In this document: positions 17,041 to 24,928 of the stretch, piece by piece
How the letters are laid out: every line of letters starts with the position of its first letter
Position numbering within the stretch: the first letter of the stretch is position 1
The notes under the pieces: generated by a model
The model's database searches: none
What the model was told of the DNA's origin: nothing
The model's input: the letters and a program-made list of their open reading frames with translations, nothing else
Assembly: GCF_944324935.1 (NCBI RefSeq)
Contig: NZ_CALUYG010000002.1
Coordinates: forward strand, 42,993-106,992
Direction of reading: 5' to 3'
Source of the DNA: an uncultured Desulfovibrio sp.
GTDB lineage: Bacteria; Desulfobacterota; Desulfovibrionia; Desulfovibrionales; Desulfovibrionaceae
Length of the DNA stretch: 64,000 bases
Position numbers and translations under genes: made by a program

Positions 17041-18120
17041 ATGACACATGACGTCTTTGCCGGCCGGCGGGAGCGCCTGCGGGCGTTGTTGCGGCAACGG
17101 GGGCTGGATGCCCTGCTGGTGAGCCGGGCCCCCAACCGCTATTATCTTTCCGGCTTCGAGCTCCACGATCCCCAGTGCGACGAAAGCGCCGGGCGTCTCA
17201 TCATCTGCGCCGACGGCCGCGACTGGCTGGCCACCGATGCCCGTTACAAGGACGCCGCCGCCCGGCTGTGGGACGCGGAGCGCATCCTCATCTACGGCCA
17301 TGACTCGGCGGGCGAGCTGGCCGGCCTGCTGCGGCGCTGCGGCGGGCGGGTCGGGCTGGAGGCCCGCGCGGTGAGCCTTGACTTTGCCCGTGCGCTGAGG
17401 CGGCGGGCAGGCGGCGCGTTCACCCTGGAAGGGGCGGACGGGCTGGTGGAGGAACTGCGCCTCATCAAGGACGGCGCCGAGATCGCGGCCCTTGAGCGCT
17501 CCTTTGCCCTGAACCATAGATTGTTGCGCTGGCTTGAGGAAGAATTGCGGCCCGGGCGCAGCGAACGGGAGCTGGCCTGGCTCGTGGAGCGCTTTTTTCG
17601 GGAAAACGGCGCGTCGGAACAGGCCTTTGCCGGTATCGTGGCCGTGGGGCCCAATGCCGCTCTGCCGCACGCCATCCCCGGCGAGACCCGCGTGACGGAA
17701 AACTGCCCCGTCCTCGTGGATGTGGGCTGCCGGGTGGACGATTACTGCTCCGATCAGACGCGGACCTTCTGGGTGGGCGACAAGCCGCACGCGGACTTCA
17801 CGCGGACGCTGGAGCTCGTGCAGGCGGCGCAACAGGCCGCGCTGGACATGATGCGTCCCGGCGTACGCATGTGCGACGTCTACGCCGCGGCCCGCGCGAT
17901 CTTTGAGAAGGCGGGGACGGCGGAGGCCTTCACCCACGGGCTCGGACACGGGGTGGGGCTGGAGACGCACGAGGCCCCCTCCCTCTCGCCGCAGCGGGAG
18001 GAGCCCCTCAAGCCCGGCATGGTGGTGACGGTGGAGCCGGGCCTCTACTACCCGCAATGGGGCGGCGTGCGCTGGGAGTATACCGTCCTCGTGGAAGAGG
18101 ACGGCGTGCGCCTGCTGTAG
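17041..18120 (+). CDS. M24 family metallopeptidase (Xaa-Pro aminopeptidase/dipeptidase, PepP/PepQ type)
   Basis: A 359-residue cytosolic peptidase that removes residues before proline using two metal ions. It has an N-terminal creatinase-like domain (residues 1-125) and a pita-bread catalytic domain. Metal ligands visible are the two Asp of VDVGCRVDDYCSDQTRTF, His in THGLGHGVGLETHE, Glu in VVTVEPGLYY, and Glu in VRWEYTVLV. Length fits the short bacterial PepQ-like group. The ATG at 17041 has GAGG eight bases upstream; ATG 17035 is too close to it. The gene is followed by the ribosomal protein operon, separated by a promoter. Confidence 0.9.
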   Translation: MTHDVFAGRRERLRALLRQRGLDALLVSRAPNRYYLSGFELHDPQCDESAGRLIICADGRDWLATDARYKDAAARLWDAERILIYGHDSAGELAGLLRRCGGRVGLEARAVSLDFARALRRRAGGAFTLEGADGLVEELRLIKDGAEIAALERSFALNHRLLRWLEEELRPGRSERELAWLVERFFRENGASEQAFAGIVAVGPNAALPHAIPGETRVTENCPVLVDVGCRVDDYCSDQTRTFWVGDKPHADFTRTLELVQAAQQAALDMMRPGVRMCDVYAAARAIFEKAGTAEAFTHGLGHGVGLETHEAPSLSPQREEPLKPGMVVTVEPGLYYPQWGGVRWEYTVLVEEDGVRLL

Positions 18121-18168
18121 GGGCTGCCCGGAGCGCGACGCATCCCCCCGCCCGCCGGCGAAAACAGC

Positions 18169-18197
18169 TTGACAGAAGACGGGGATCAAGGTAATCA
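18169..18197 (+). promoter_or_regulatory. Possible promoter of the rpsF operon
   Basis: A perfect TTGACA (18169-18174) is followed after 17 bp by TAATCA (18192-18197), a weak -10. Position 60 bp upstream of rpsF makes it the best candidate in the gap. Confidence 0.5.
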
Positions 18198-18212
18198 TTC
18201 CCGTTCCTTGCT

Positions 18213-18229
18213 CGTGCCGGAAGGGCACG
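18213..18229 (+). promoter_or_regulatory. Leader hairpin of rpsF, possible S6:S18 feedback site
   Basis: CGTGCC pairs with GGCACG around GGAAG, 27 nt before the rpsF start. Many bacteria have an rpsF leader motif bound by the S6:S18 dimer with a required CCG; here CCG spans the stem-loop junction. The similarity is suggestive only. Confidence 0.35.
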
Positions 18230-18256
18230 GGCTGATCAGTCCAAAAGGAGATAATC

Positions 18257-18559
18257 ATGCGGAAATTTGAAACCCTGCTCCTCCTTTCGCCGGAGCTTTC
18301 CGCCGAGAACCGCGAGGGCATCCTTGCCGCCCTTACTGGTGTGGTGGAACGTGAAAAAGGCGTCATGGAAGAAGTGGATCACTGGGGCATGCGCGATCTG
18401 GCCTATCCGGTGCGCAAGCAGATGCGCGGCTACTATGTGCGTCTTGTGTACAATGCCCCGGCCCAGCTCGTCGCGGAACTTGAGCGCAACATTCGCATTA
18501 CCGACGGCATCTTCAAGTTCGTGACCGTCAAGCTGGCTGACGAAGTGGAGGTCGCGTAA
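18257..18559 (+). CDS. rpsF: 30S ribosomal protein S6
   Basis: A 100-residue S6, full length for the short bacterial type. [14 protein letters not shown] and [20 protein letters not shown] are typical. S6 pairs with S18 on the platform of the small subunit. AAGGAG lies upstream of the ATG. The stop overlaps the rpsR ATG by one base (TAATG), coupling the two partners, and ssb is not inserted between them as it is in Bacillus and many other bacteria. Confidence 0.97.
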   Translation: MRKFETLLLLSPELSAENREGILAALTGVVEREKGVMEEVDHWGMRDLAYPVRKQMRGYYVRLVYNAPAQLVAELERNIRITDGIFKFVTVKLADEVEVA

Positions 18560-18822
18560 TGGCTTTCAAGAAAAAATTCGCCCCGCGTCGCAAGTTCTGC
18601 CGCTTCTGCGCGGACAAGGAACTGCCCCTGAACTACAAGCGCCCCGACGTGCTGCGTGATTTCATCACCGAGCGCGGCAAGATCATCGCCCGCCGCATCA
18701 CCGGCACCTGCGCGCATCATCAGCGTCTGCTGACCACCGAAATCAAGCGCGCCCGCCAGATGGCCCTGCTCATCTACACGGCCACCCATGATTCCGGCGT
18801 CAAGAAAAAGAGCATGATCTAA
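18559..18822 (+). CDS. rpsR: 30S ribosomal protein S18
   Basis: An 87-residue S18 with the characteristic [20 protein letters not shown] and [20 protein letters not shown]. It retains a CxxC pair plus a later Cys, the zinc-type (C+) S18 form. It binds S6 and 16S rRNA. Second gene of rpsF-rpsR-rplI-dnaB; its start overlaps the rpsF stop and rplI follows after 10 bp. Confidence 0.97.
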   Translation: MAFKKKFAPRRKFCRFCADKELPLNYKRPDVLRDFITERGKIIARRITGTCAHHQRLLTTEIKRARQMALLIYTATHDSGVKKKSMI

Positions 18823-18832
18823 GGAGGCGCAC

Positions 18833-19342
18833 ATGAAACTGATCCTTCGCGCCGATGTGGAAAATCTCGGCAATCTTGGCGACGTGGTGAACGTGCGCCC
18901 CGGCTACGGTCGTAACTTCCTGCTGCCGCAGGGACTTGCCATGGTGGCCTCCGAAGCCAACCTCAAGGTGTTCGAGCTGGAACGCAAGAAGCTCCAGGAA
19001 CGCATGGACGCCCTGCGCGCCGACGCGCAGTCCATCTGCGAACGCCTCGAAGCCCTGGACGTGGTCATCCCCATGCATGTGGGCGAGAACGACAAGCTGT
19101 ACGGCTCCGTCACCTCCACCATCATCGGCGATGCGCTCGCCGCCCTGGGGGTGGAAGTGGACCGTCGCCGTATCCTGCTGGACGCCCCCATCCGCAGCCT
19201 TGGCGAGCATCCGGTGCGCGTGCGTCTGCATGCCAGCATCATCGCCACCGTGCCGGTGAAGGTCATCTCCGACAGGCCGGAAGAGCCCGCCGAAGCGGAA
19301 GCCGCGCCGGCTGAGGAAAGCGCTGAAGCCGCCGCCGAATAA
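18833..19342 (+). CDS. rplI: 50S ribosomal protein L9
   Basis: A 169-residue L9 with the N-terminal rRNA-binding domain (MKLILRADVENLGNLGDVVNVRPGYGRNFLLPQGLA, shown in part as VRPGYGRNFLLPQGLA), a connecting helix and the C-terminal domain. It ends in an acidic Ala/Glu tail of about 20 residues, longer than in E. coli (149 residues). GGAGG precedes the ATG. Six bases separate it from dnaB. Confidence 0.96.
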   Translation: MKLILRADVENLGNLGDVVNVRPGYGRNFLLPQGLAMVASEANLKVFELERKKLQERMDALRADAQSICERLEALDVVIPMHVGENDKLYGSVTSTIIGDALAALGVEVDRRRILLDAPIRSLGEHPVRVRLHASIIATVPVKVISDRPEEPAEAEAAPAEESAEAAAE

Positions 19343-19348
19343 GGGCAT

Positions 19349-20815
19349 ATGGCCACATCATCCGACATGAGCGCCGCCTCCGGCTCCCGAGCCGGGGGCG
19401 GCGGTTCCTTTTCCGGCAGAGGGAGCGGCGGCCGCAACGCCGAAGCGGACCTGCTGCGCCGCGTGCCGCCGCACAGCGCCGAGGCGGAACAGGCCGTGCT
19501 CAGCGGCGTGCTCATGCGGCCCGACGCCCTGCATATCATCGTGGACATCCTCTCCGCCGAGGATTTCTACCTTCCCGCGCATGCGGCCATCTTTGCCGCC
19601 ATCCTTGATCTCTACCGCAAAAATGCTCCCATCGACCTCGTGACCCTGGCCGAGCAGCTTCGCTCTCGCGGGACGCTGGAAGAGGCGGGCGGGGCCGTCT
19701 ACCTCGGCGAGCTGGCCCAGGCCGTGGTATCGGGGGCCAATGCCGAATACTATGCCGGCATCGTGCGGGACAAGGCCCTGCAGCGCAATCTGATCACGGC
19801 CTGTTCCGGCATCATCGGCAATTGCTACGACGCCTCGCGGGATGTGAGCAGCCTGCTGGACGAATCGGAGCAGGCGGTCTTCGCCATCTCCCAGCGCACC
19901 ACGGGCCGGGATTTTTCGGACGCGGCCGAACTGGTGGCCCGGGTGTTCGACGATCTGTCCCGCATGGCCGGCACACAGGATCTCATCACCGGCGTCACCA
20001 CCGGCTATACGCGTCTGGACAAGCTGACGGCGGGGCTGCAAAAGTCCGACCTCATCATCGTGGCGGCCCGGCCCAGCATGGGCAAGACGGCCTTTGCCAT
20101 GTGCATGGCCCTGCATGCCGCCATCCGCCAGAACATCCCCGTGGCCGTCTTTTCGCTGGAGATGAGCAAGGAACAGCTCGTGCAGCGCATGCTTGCCGTG
20201 CAGGGCAAGGTGGACGTGTCCAAGATGCGGCGTCCGGCGCTGCTGACCGATGCCGAGTGGGCCCACCTGTCCCAGGCGGCGGACACCATCTCCGCGGCCC
20301 CCATCTACATCGACGACACGCCCGCCCTCTCCACGCTGGAGCTGCGCTCCCGCGCGCGCCGGCTGAAGAGCGAGAAGGGGCTCGGCCTGGTGGTGGTGGA
20401 TTACCTGCAGCTCATGCGGGCCGGCCGGCGGGTGGACTCGCGCGAGCTGGAGATCTCGGAAATCTCGCGCTCCCTCAAGGGCCTGGCCAAGGAGATGGAC
20501 GTGCCCGTGGTGGCTCTCTCCCAGCTCAACCGCAAGGTGGAAGAGCGCAGCGACAAGCGGCCCATGCTCTCGGATCTGCGTGAATCGGGCGCCATCGAGC
20601 AGGATGCCGACGTCATCCTGTTCGTCTACCGGGATGACGTGTACCGCTATGCCAAACCGGCCGAGCGCCCGCCCAGGGGCGTGGCGGAGATCATCATCGG
20701 CAAACAGCGCAACGGGCCGGTGGGCGTTGCCGAGCTCATGTACGTCTCCCCCTACACGGCCTTTGAGGATCTGGCGCCGGACTGGGTCCCCGCACCGTCG
20801 GAGGCTGGCGGCTAG
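19349..20815 (+). CDS. dnaB: Replicative DNA helicase DnaB
   Basis: The 488-residue hexameric 5'-3' helicase of the replication fork. The N-terminal primase-interacting domain (VPPHSAEAEQAVLSGVLMRP) is followed by a RecA-like domain with Walker A ARPSMGKTAFA, Walker B LVVVDYLQLMR and DLRESGAIEQDADVILFVYR. The first 35 residues are Gly/Ser-rich and precede the conserved start. No intein is present. The gene ends the ribosomal operon; no clear terminator was seen after it. Confidence 0.96.
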   Translation: MATSSDMSAASGSRAGGGGSFSGRGSGGRNAEADLLRRVPPHSAEAEQAVLSGVLMRPDALHIIVDILSAEDFYLPAHAAIFAAILDLYRKNAPIDLVTLAEQLRSRGTLEEAGGAVYLGELAQAVVSGANAEYYAGIVRDKALQRNLITACSGIIGNCYDASRDVSSLLDESEQAVFAISQRTTGRDFSDAAELVARVFDDLSRMAGTQDLITGVTTGYTRLDKLTAGLQKSDLIIVAARPSMGKTAFAMCMALHAAIRQNIPVAVFSLEMSKEQLVQRMLAVQGKVDVSKMRRPALLTDAEWAHLSQAADTISAAPIYIDDTPALSTLELRSRARRLKSEKGLGLVVVDYLQLMRAGRRVDSRELEISEISRSLKGLAKEMDVPVVALSQLNRKVEERSDKRPMLSDLRESGAIEQDADVILFVYRDDVYRYAKPAERPPRGVAEIIIGKQRNGPVGVAELMYVSPYTAFEDLAPDWVPAPSEAGG

Positions 20816-21308
20816 GACCGCCTCCGCCGCGCCGCCCCTGGCCCGGCGTCCCGCGCCGCTATGGGCGCGCCATATCCTTGCGATCGCCGGGCTGGCCGTC
20901 GCCCCCCTGATCCGTCCCTGTCTTTTTTGCTGCCGTCTCTGCCTCAAGGGCGGCGGGGTTCCTGTGTCCCACGCCGAAAAAATATTCTTGCTGCGGTGTC
21001 CGACCCGCTCCGCGGGAGCGCCCGCGGCCGCTTCCTTCCGTCTGTACCGCTTGAGCACTCAATCATTTTTTTGCCTCATCCAGCCGGAAAATCGACATTT
21101 CACAAAGTAACAAGCCGGCATCCTTTTTGCTATTTTTCAAGAATGCTGCCGAAATTTTTCCGCAAGCACCTTTGCGCGCAGCGTTTTTCGTCTTGTGCGT
21201 TGACAAGGCACAGAAAGCATGCTTTTGTCATATCAACGGCCGCGTACCGATAATGGGTATTATGGGAGAGAGCGCGGCAAGACTGTTTTTTTGAGAGGGT
21301 GTTTTTTC
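20816..21308. other. Gene-free gap between dnaB and the RRM gene
   Basis: No gene was found in these 493 bp. The first 250 bp are GC-rich; the second half becomes more AT-rich with several T-tracts. A TTGACA (21200-21205) and a TATTAT (21258-21263) occur but not at promoter spacing. A small GC hairpin CGCTCC/GGAGCG lies near 21007-21021 without a T-run. Long leaders are usual for RRM genes, so part may be transcribed. Confidence 0.4.
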
Positions 21309-21575
21309 ATGTCCAAGTCCATCTATGTGGGGAATCTTCCCTGGTCGTCCACCGAAGAACAGGTGCGTGACCTCTTTGCCGAATACGGCGACGTGCATTC
21401 CGTGAAGCTTGTCAACGACCGCGAAACCGGCCGCGCCCGCGGCTTCGGCTTTGTGGAAATGGATGACGCCGCCGCTGAGGCCGCCATCGAAGCGCTGGAT
21501 AACCAGAACTTCGGCGGTCGTACGCTTCGCGTCAACGAAGCCAAACCCCGCGCTCCCCGTCCGCCCCGCTACTAA
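21309..21575 (+). CDS. RNA-binding protein with a single RRM domain
   Basis: An 88-residue protein that is one RNA recognition motif: RNP2 is IYVGNL (residues 5-10) and RNP1 is RGFGFVEM (about 44-51). It belongs to the small bacterial RRM proteins found in cyanobacteria, delta-proteobacteria and others, usually thought to act on mRNA folding or decay, often in cold or stress. The tail is short and basic (KPRAPRPPRY) rather than glycine-rich. The ATG at 21309 is the conserved family start; a longer in-frame reading begins at 21219. It is a single-gene unit closed by a strong terminator. Confidence 0.92.
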   Translation: MSKSIYVGNLPWSSTEEQVRDLFAEYGDVHSVKLVNDRETGRARGFGFVEMDDAAAEAAIEALDNQNFGGRTLRVNEAKPRAPRPPRY

Positions 21576-21588
21576 GGCGTAAGGACCG

Positions 21589-21614
21589 CCCCGAAGCCTG
21601 GCTTCGGGGTTTTT
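21589..21614 (+). terminator. Intrinsic terminator of the RRM gene
   Basis: CCCCGAAGC pairs perfectly with GCTTCGGGG around a CTG loop, followed directly by TTTTT, 13 bp after the stop codon. Confidence 0.9.
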
Positions 21615-21641
21615 CAATCATTCTAAACAGAGTGATATACT

Positions 21642-21896
21642 ATGAAATTGACTGCACGTTTTCCGCTTGCCTGTGCCGCCGGCGCGGCGGAATCCGTCAC
21701 CGACTTCGGCACGCCCGGCTACGGCGGCGTCTGCCCCTCGCCCGGTGACAAGGCGCACCGCTATATCGTGACGATCCATGCCCTGGAGACGGCCGACATC
21801 GGCGTGACGCCGCAGACCCTGCCCGCCATGGCCGGATTCTCCCGCTGCGGCACGGTGCTCGGCAGCGCCAGCCTGACCGTGACCTACGGCCGCTGA
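21642..21896 (+). pseudogene. Truncated YbhB/YbcL (PEBP, Raf-kinase-inhibitor-like) relic
   Basis: An 84-codon reading frame whose last 66 codons match the C-terminal half of PEBP proteins: TDFGTPGYGGVCPSPGDKAH, RYIVTIHALE, and a final SASLTVTYGR. A full member has about 150-180 residues; the N-terminal half with the DGEDISP-type ligand motif is missing. The first 18 residues (MKLTARFPLACAAGAAES) look like a start plus signal-like segment joined directly to the C-terminal part, consistent with an in-frame internal deletion. There is no good Shine-Dalgarno. Probably nonfunctional, but a small expressed protein cannot be excluded. Confidence 0.75.
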
Positions 21897-22003
21897 GCGC
21901 GGAGGCCGGGGCGCGCGGCGACGATGCCTTGCCGTCAGGGCGCTTTTCTGCCATGATGGGGAGACATCATCGCCCGCAAGGGATTCTAACAGCAGGAGGC
22001 AAT

Positions 22004-22558
22004 ATGCTCGATCCCAAACAATGTGTGCTGTACAGCGGCGGCGCTGCCGGAACCGAGCAGTTTTTCGGGGCGCTGGCCGAAAGCTGGGGTATCGAAGAAG
22101 TCAACTACAGCTTTGAAGGCCATCAGATGGAACGCAAGCGCGGCGTGCGCGTGCTGACCAGCGAGGAGCTGGCCCTCAAGGATGTGAGCCTGACCTATGT
22201 TTCCAAGCTGATGAACCGTGAATATACCCGCGCGCCCCTGTTCCGCAAAGTCTTGCAGTCCATCTGCTGGCAGGTGAGCAGCGGCAGCCAGATCATCGTG
22301 GTGGGCGCCATCCAGCCGGACGACACCGTCAAGGGCGGTACCGGCTGGGGAGCGGAATTCGCCAAGATCTGCAACAAGCCGCTGCTGGTGTTCGACCAGC
22401 CCAGGGATGCGTGGTTCGTCTGGGAAAAGGACGCCTGGGCGCAGGTGACCGATCCCGTCGTGAGCCACGCGCATTTTGCCGCCACCGGCACGCGCTTCCT
22501 GGAGGCCAACGGACGGCAGGCCATCCAGGATCTCTTTACCCGCTCCTTCAGCCGCTAG
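22004..22558 (+). CDS. Conserved protein of unknown function, SLOG/Rossmann-like
   Basis: A 184-residue cytosolic protein. It begins CVLYSGGAAGTEQFFGALAE, which resembles the nucleotide-binding glycine motif of SLOG-fold proteins (molybdenum carrier and lysine-decarboxylase-like groups), and has a second hydrophobic strand plus acidic/Gly motif, IIVVGAIQPDDTVKGGTGWG. A strand PLLVFDQPRDAWFVW follows. No membrane segment or signal. The start is fixed by AGGAGG seven bases before ATG 22004. Function is not known; binding of a nucleotide or cofactor is inferred from the motif only. It precedes the heme genes but a hairpin separates them. Confidence 0.65.
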   Translation: MLDPKQCVLYSGGAAGTEQFFGALAESWGIEEVNYSFEGHQMERKRGVRVLTSEELALKDVSLTYVSKLMNREYTRAPLFRKVLQSICWQVSSGSQIIVVGAIQPDDTVKGGTGWGAEFAKICNKPLLVFDQPRDAWFVWEKDAWAQVTDPVVSHAHFAATGTRFLEANGRQAIQDLFTRSFSR

Positions 22559-22586
22559 TCCGGCGGGAGAGGACGAACTCTTGACG

Positions 22587-22620
22587 GCCGCGCCGGAGCA
22601 TGACGACCGGCGCGGCGTTT
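22587..22620 (+). terminator. Possible terminator after the SLOG-like gene
   Basis: GCCGCGCCGG and CCGGCGCGGC form a perfect 10-bp stem around a 10-base loop, 28 bp after the stop, followed only by GTTT. The T-run is weak. Confidence 0.45.
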
Positions 22621-22632
22621 CGCGTCTGGAGA

Positions 22633-22669
22633 GGGGGAGCCGCAGGCTCCCCCCTCACGGGCGACGCCC
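22633..22669 (+). promoter_or_regulatory. Two hairpins just upstream of ahbA
   Basis: GGGGGAGCC/GGCTCCCCC with a GCA loop (22633-22653) is followed by GGGC/GCCC with a GAC loop (22659-22669). The second stem ends only a few bases before the GGGAGG ribosome binding site, so folding could affect translation or mRNA stability. Confidence 0.4.
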
Positions 22670-22684
22670 ATGAGGGAGGCAAGC

Positions 22685-23161
22685 ATGAGCCGCAGCTTCA
22701 GCGACACCGAACGCGCCATCCTGCGCATCGCGCAGGCCGATCTTCCCGACAGCCTCACCCCCTATGCCGATATGGCCGCCCAGACCGGCAGCAGCGAGGA
22801 AGAGGTTCTTGCCCTGCTGCGGGAACTGCGGGAGTCCGGGGCCATCCGCCGGTTCGGCGCGAGCATCAAGCACCAGAAGACCGGCTGGACCCATAATGCC
22901 ATGGTGGCCTGGCAGGTGGATGCCGACAAGGTGGACACCTGCGGCAAACTGGCCGCCCAGAACCCGCACATCTCCCACTCCTACTACCGGCCCAGCCCGG
23001 CGCAGGACTGGCCCTACACCTTCTACACCATGATCCACGGCCGCAGCGAGGAGGAATGCCTCGCCGTGGTACGGGAACTGGCCGCCGCAGCTCCCCTCGG
23101 CCCGTATGCCGTGTTGCGGAGCCTCAAGGAATTGAAAAAAATCTCCATGACCTATTTTTAA
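22685..23161 (+). CDS. ahbA: Siroheme decarboxylase subunit (AhbA type, Lrp/AsnC-like fold)
   Basis: A 158-residue protein of the NirD/AhbA/AhbB family: a winged-helix half ([22 protein letters not shown], shown only in part) and a ferredoxin-like half with [20 protein letters not shown]. In sulfate reducers AhbA and AhbB together decarboxylate siroheme to didecarboxysiroheme on the alternative heme pathway. I prefer AhbA because of the RP-x(5)[11 protein letters not shown] motif and because it stands beside hemL, but AhbB is not excluded. Older annotation would call it an AsnC-type regulator. GGAGG precedes ATG 22685; hemL starts 10 bp after the stop. Confidence 0.75.
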   Translation: MSRSFSDTERAILRIAQADLPDSLTPYADMAAQTGSSEEEVLALLRELRESGAIRRFGASIKHQKTGWTHNAMVAWQVDADKVDTCGKLAAQNPHISHSYYRPSPAQDWPYTFYTMIHGRSEEECLAVVRELAAAAPLGPYAVLRSLKELKKISMTYF

Positions 23162-23170
23162 GGAGCCACA

Positions 23171-24460
23171 ATGGACAACAGCACCTCCAGCCAGCTTTTC
23201 GAACGGGCCTGCGCCGTCATCCCCGGCGGGGTCAACAGCCCGGTGCGCGCCTGCCACAACGTGGACAGCCTGCCGCTCTTCATCGCCGAGGCCCACGGCT
23301 GCCATATCCGCGATGTGGACGGCAACGAGTATGTGGACTTCGTGCTCTCGTGGGGGCCCATGATCCTCGGGCATGATCATCCCGCCGTGACCGCCGCCGT
23401 GCGCGAAGCCGCGGGACGCGGCACGAGCTACGGCGCGCCCTGCCCGGACGAAGTCATCCTGGCTGAGGAGGTGGTGGCCGACATGCCCTCACTGGAGATG
23501 GTGCGCATGGTCAACTCCGGCACCGAGGCCACCATGAGCGCCCTGCGGCTGGCGCGCGGCGTGACCGGACGGGACAAGGTGGTCAAGTTCATCGGCTGCT
23601 ACCACGGGCATGCCGATCCCTTCCTGGCCGCGGCAGGCTCCGGCGTGGCGACCTTCTCCATCCCCGGTACGCCCGGCGTGCCCGCCGCCGTGGTGGGCGA
23701 CACTCTGCTGGCCCCCTACAATGATCTGGCGGCCGTCCGCGAGCTGTTCGCCGCGCACGGCAAGGACATCGCGGCGGTCATCGTGGAGCCGGTGGCGGCC
23801 AACATGGGCCTCGTGCTGCCGCTGCCGGGCTTTCTGGAAGGCCTGCGCGAGCTGACCAGCGCCCACGGCAGTCTGCTCATCTTCGACGAGGTCATCACCG
23901 GGTTCCGTCTGGCCTTCGGCGGCGCGCAGGCCCGTTTTGGCATCGAGGCGGATCTGACCACCTTCGGCAAGATCATCGGCGGCGGCCTGCCGGTGGGGGC
24001 CTTCGGCGGACGCCGGACCATTATGGAACATGTGGCGCCGCGCGGCGAGGTCTACCAGGCCGGGACCCTTTCCGGCAATCCGCTGGCCATGGCCGCGGGC
24101 ATGGCCACCCTGCGCGAACTGCGCCGGCAGGACTATGCCGCGCTGGAGGCCCGCACCGCGGCCTTCGCCGGGGAGCTGGCCGCCATCCTGGCCGCCAAGG
24201 GCGTACCCATCCAGATGCCGACCATCGCCTCCATGTTCTGCCCGTATTTCAGCGAAACGCCGGTACGCAACTTTGCGGACGCGCAGAGATGCGATCAGAA
24301 GCTCTTCACCGCCTTCTACAAGCAGATGCGGGCGCAGGGCATCTCTCTGGCGCCTTCGGGCTTTGAGACCGGCATGGTCTCCTTCGCCCATACCGAGGAC
24401 GATTTCGGCAAGACGCTGGACGCCGCGCGCAAGGTGAACTTCCAGGGACTCTTGCAATAA
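23171..24460 (+). CDS. hemL: Glutamate-1-semialdehyde 2,1-aminomutase
   Basis: PLP enzyme making 5-aminolevulinate, the first dedicated tetrapyrrole precursor, by the C5 route. The 429 residues are the family length; the N-terminus [15 protein letters not shown] and the PLP-lysine region [18 protein letters not shown] are diagnostic, with [11 protein letters not shown] and [13 protein letters not shown] also present. AAGGAG precedes the ATG. It follows ahbA by 10 bp, so one transcript would make both an entry enzyme and a late siroheme-route enzyme of heme synthesis. Confidence 0.97.
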   Translation: MDNSTSSQLFERACAVIPGGVNSPVRACHNVDSLPLFIAEAHGCHIRDVDGNEYVDFVLSWGPMILGHDHPAVTAAVREAAGRGTSYGAPCPDEVILAEEVVADMPSLEMVRMVNSGTEATMSALRLARGVTGRDKVVKFIGCYHGHADPFLAAAGSGVATFSIPGTPGVPAAVVGDTLLAPYNDLAAVRELFAAHGKDIAAVIVEPVAANMGLVLPLPGFLEGLRELTSAHGSLLIFDEVITGFRLAFGGAQARFGIEADLTTFGKIIGGGLPVGAFGGRRTIMEHVAPRGEVYQAGTLSGNPLAMAAGMATLRELRRQDYAALEARTAAFAGELAAILAAKGVPIQMPTIASMFCPYFSETPVRNFADAQRCDQKLFTAFYKQMRAQGISLAPSGFETGMVSFAHTEDDFGKTLDAARKVNFQGLLQ

Positions 24461-24471
24461 ACAAGCCATAC

Positions 24472-24602
24472 GCGCTCCGTGTGCCTCTTGGGCGGGCTTG
24501 CCTCGCAGCCCTGACGCCCGCCTGATAAAAGCGCGCCGGGCATGGGACTGGAGGGCGTGGGGGACGGGAAACCCGCTCCCGCGCCGGCGGGGGCCCTTCC
24601 CA
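24472..24602 (+). repeat. Dispersed intergenic repeat, core copy
   Basis: Downstream of hemL. It contains GCGCTCCGTGTGCC, a core ATAAAAGCGCGCCGGGCATGG (24534-24554, shown in part), CTGGAGGGCGTGGGGGACGGG and CTCCCGCGCCGGCGGGG, aligning in order with the copies at 11386 and 33088. The AT-rich head and the long tail module are absent. The rest of the gap to 24793 is GC-rich with no recognised gene. Confidence 0.6.
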
Positions 24603-24793
24603 CCAGACAAACGGCAAATGGTGGTGACAGGTACTGGGTGAGCCTCTGGGAGATCCGGGAGCGGACGCCGCAAGCAGATCCACCGGACGCCGGCCCGGGA
24701 CGACCGGGCCAGGCATCCGCACGCTGGGGGCGAAAGCCCCCTTTGTTGTGTACGCGTCGCAAGTCTAAGTCGATTTATTCAGCGTTTGAGAGC

Positions 24794-24820
24794 TAATGAC
24801 TCTCGCAGGCCGTACGATAA
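24794..24820 (+). promoter_or_regulatory. Sigma-28 (FliA)-type promoter of the soluble chemoreceptor
   Basis: TAAT (24794-24797), a 15-bp spacer and TACGATAA (24813-24820) match the TAAA-N15-GCCGATAA consensus at 3/4 and 6/8 with exact spacing. Placement upstream of a chemoreceptor supports it. Confidence 0.55.
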
Positions 24821-24928
24821 ACAGAATGACCGGCAGCCAGGAAGGCTGCCGTCCGGCGGTCGGTCCTCCGCCGTGTCCGCCGTTCTCCGGTCTGCCGGAA
24901 AGCGCGACCATGTTTTTTGAGAGACAGG

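Noticed and set aside
20816-21110. Small gene after dnaB
   Set aside because: Open frame exists but has no ribosome binding site, no domain and changes composition midway.
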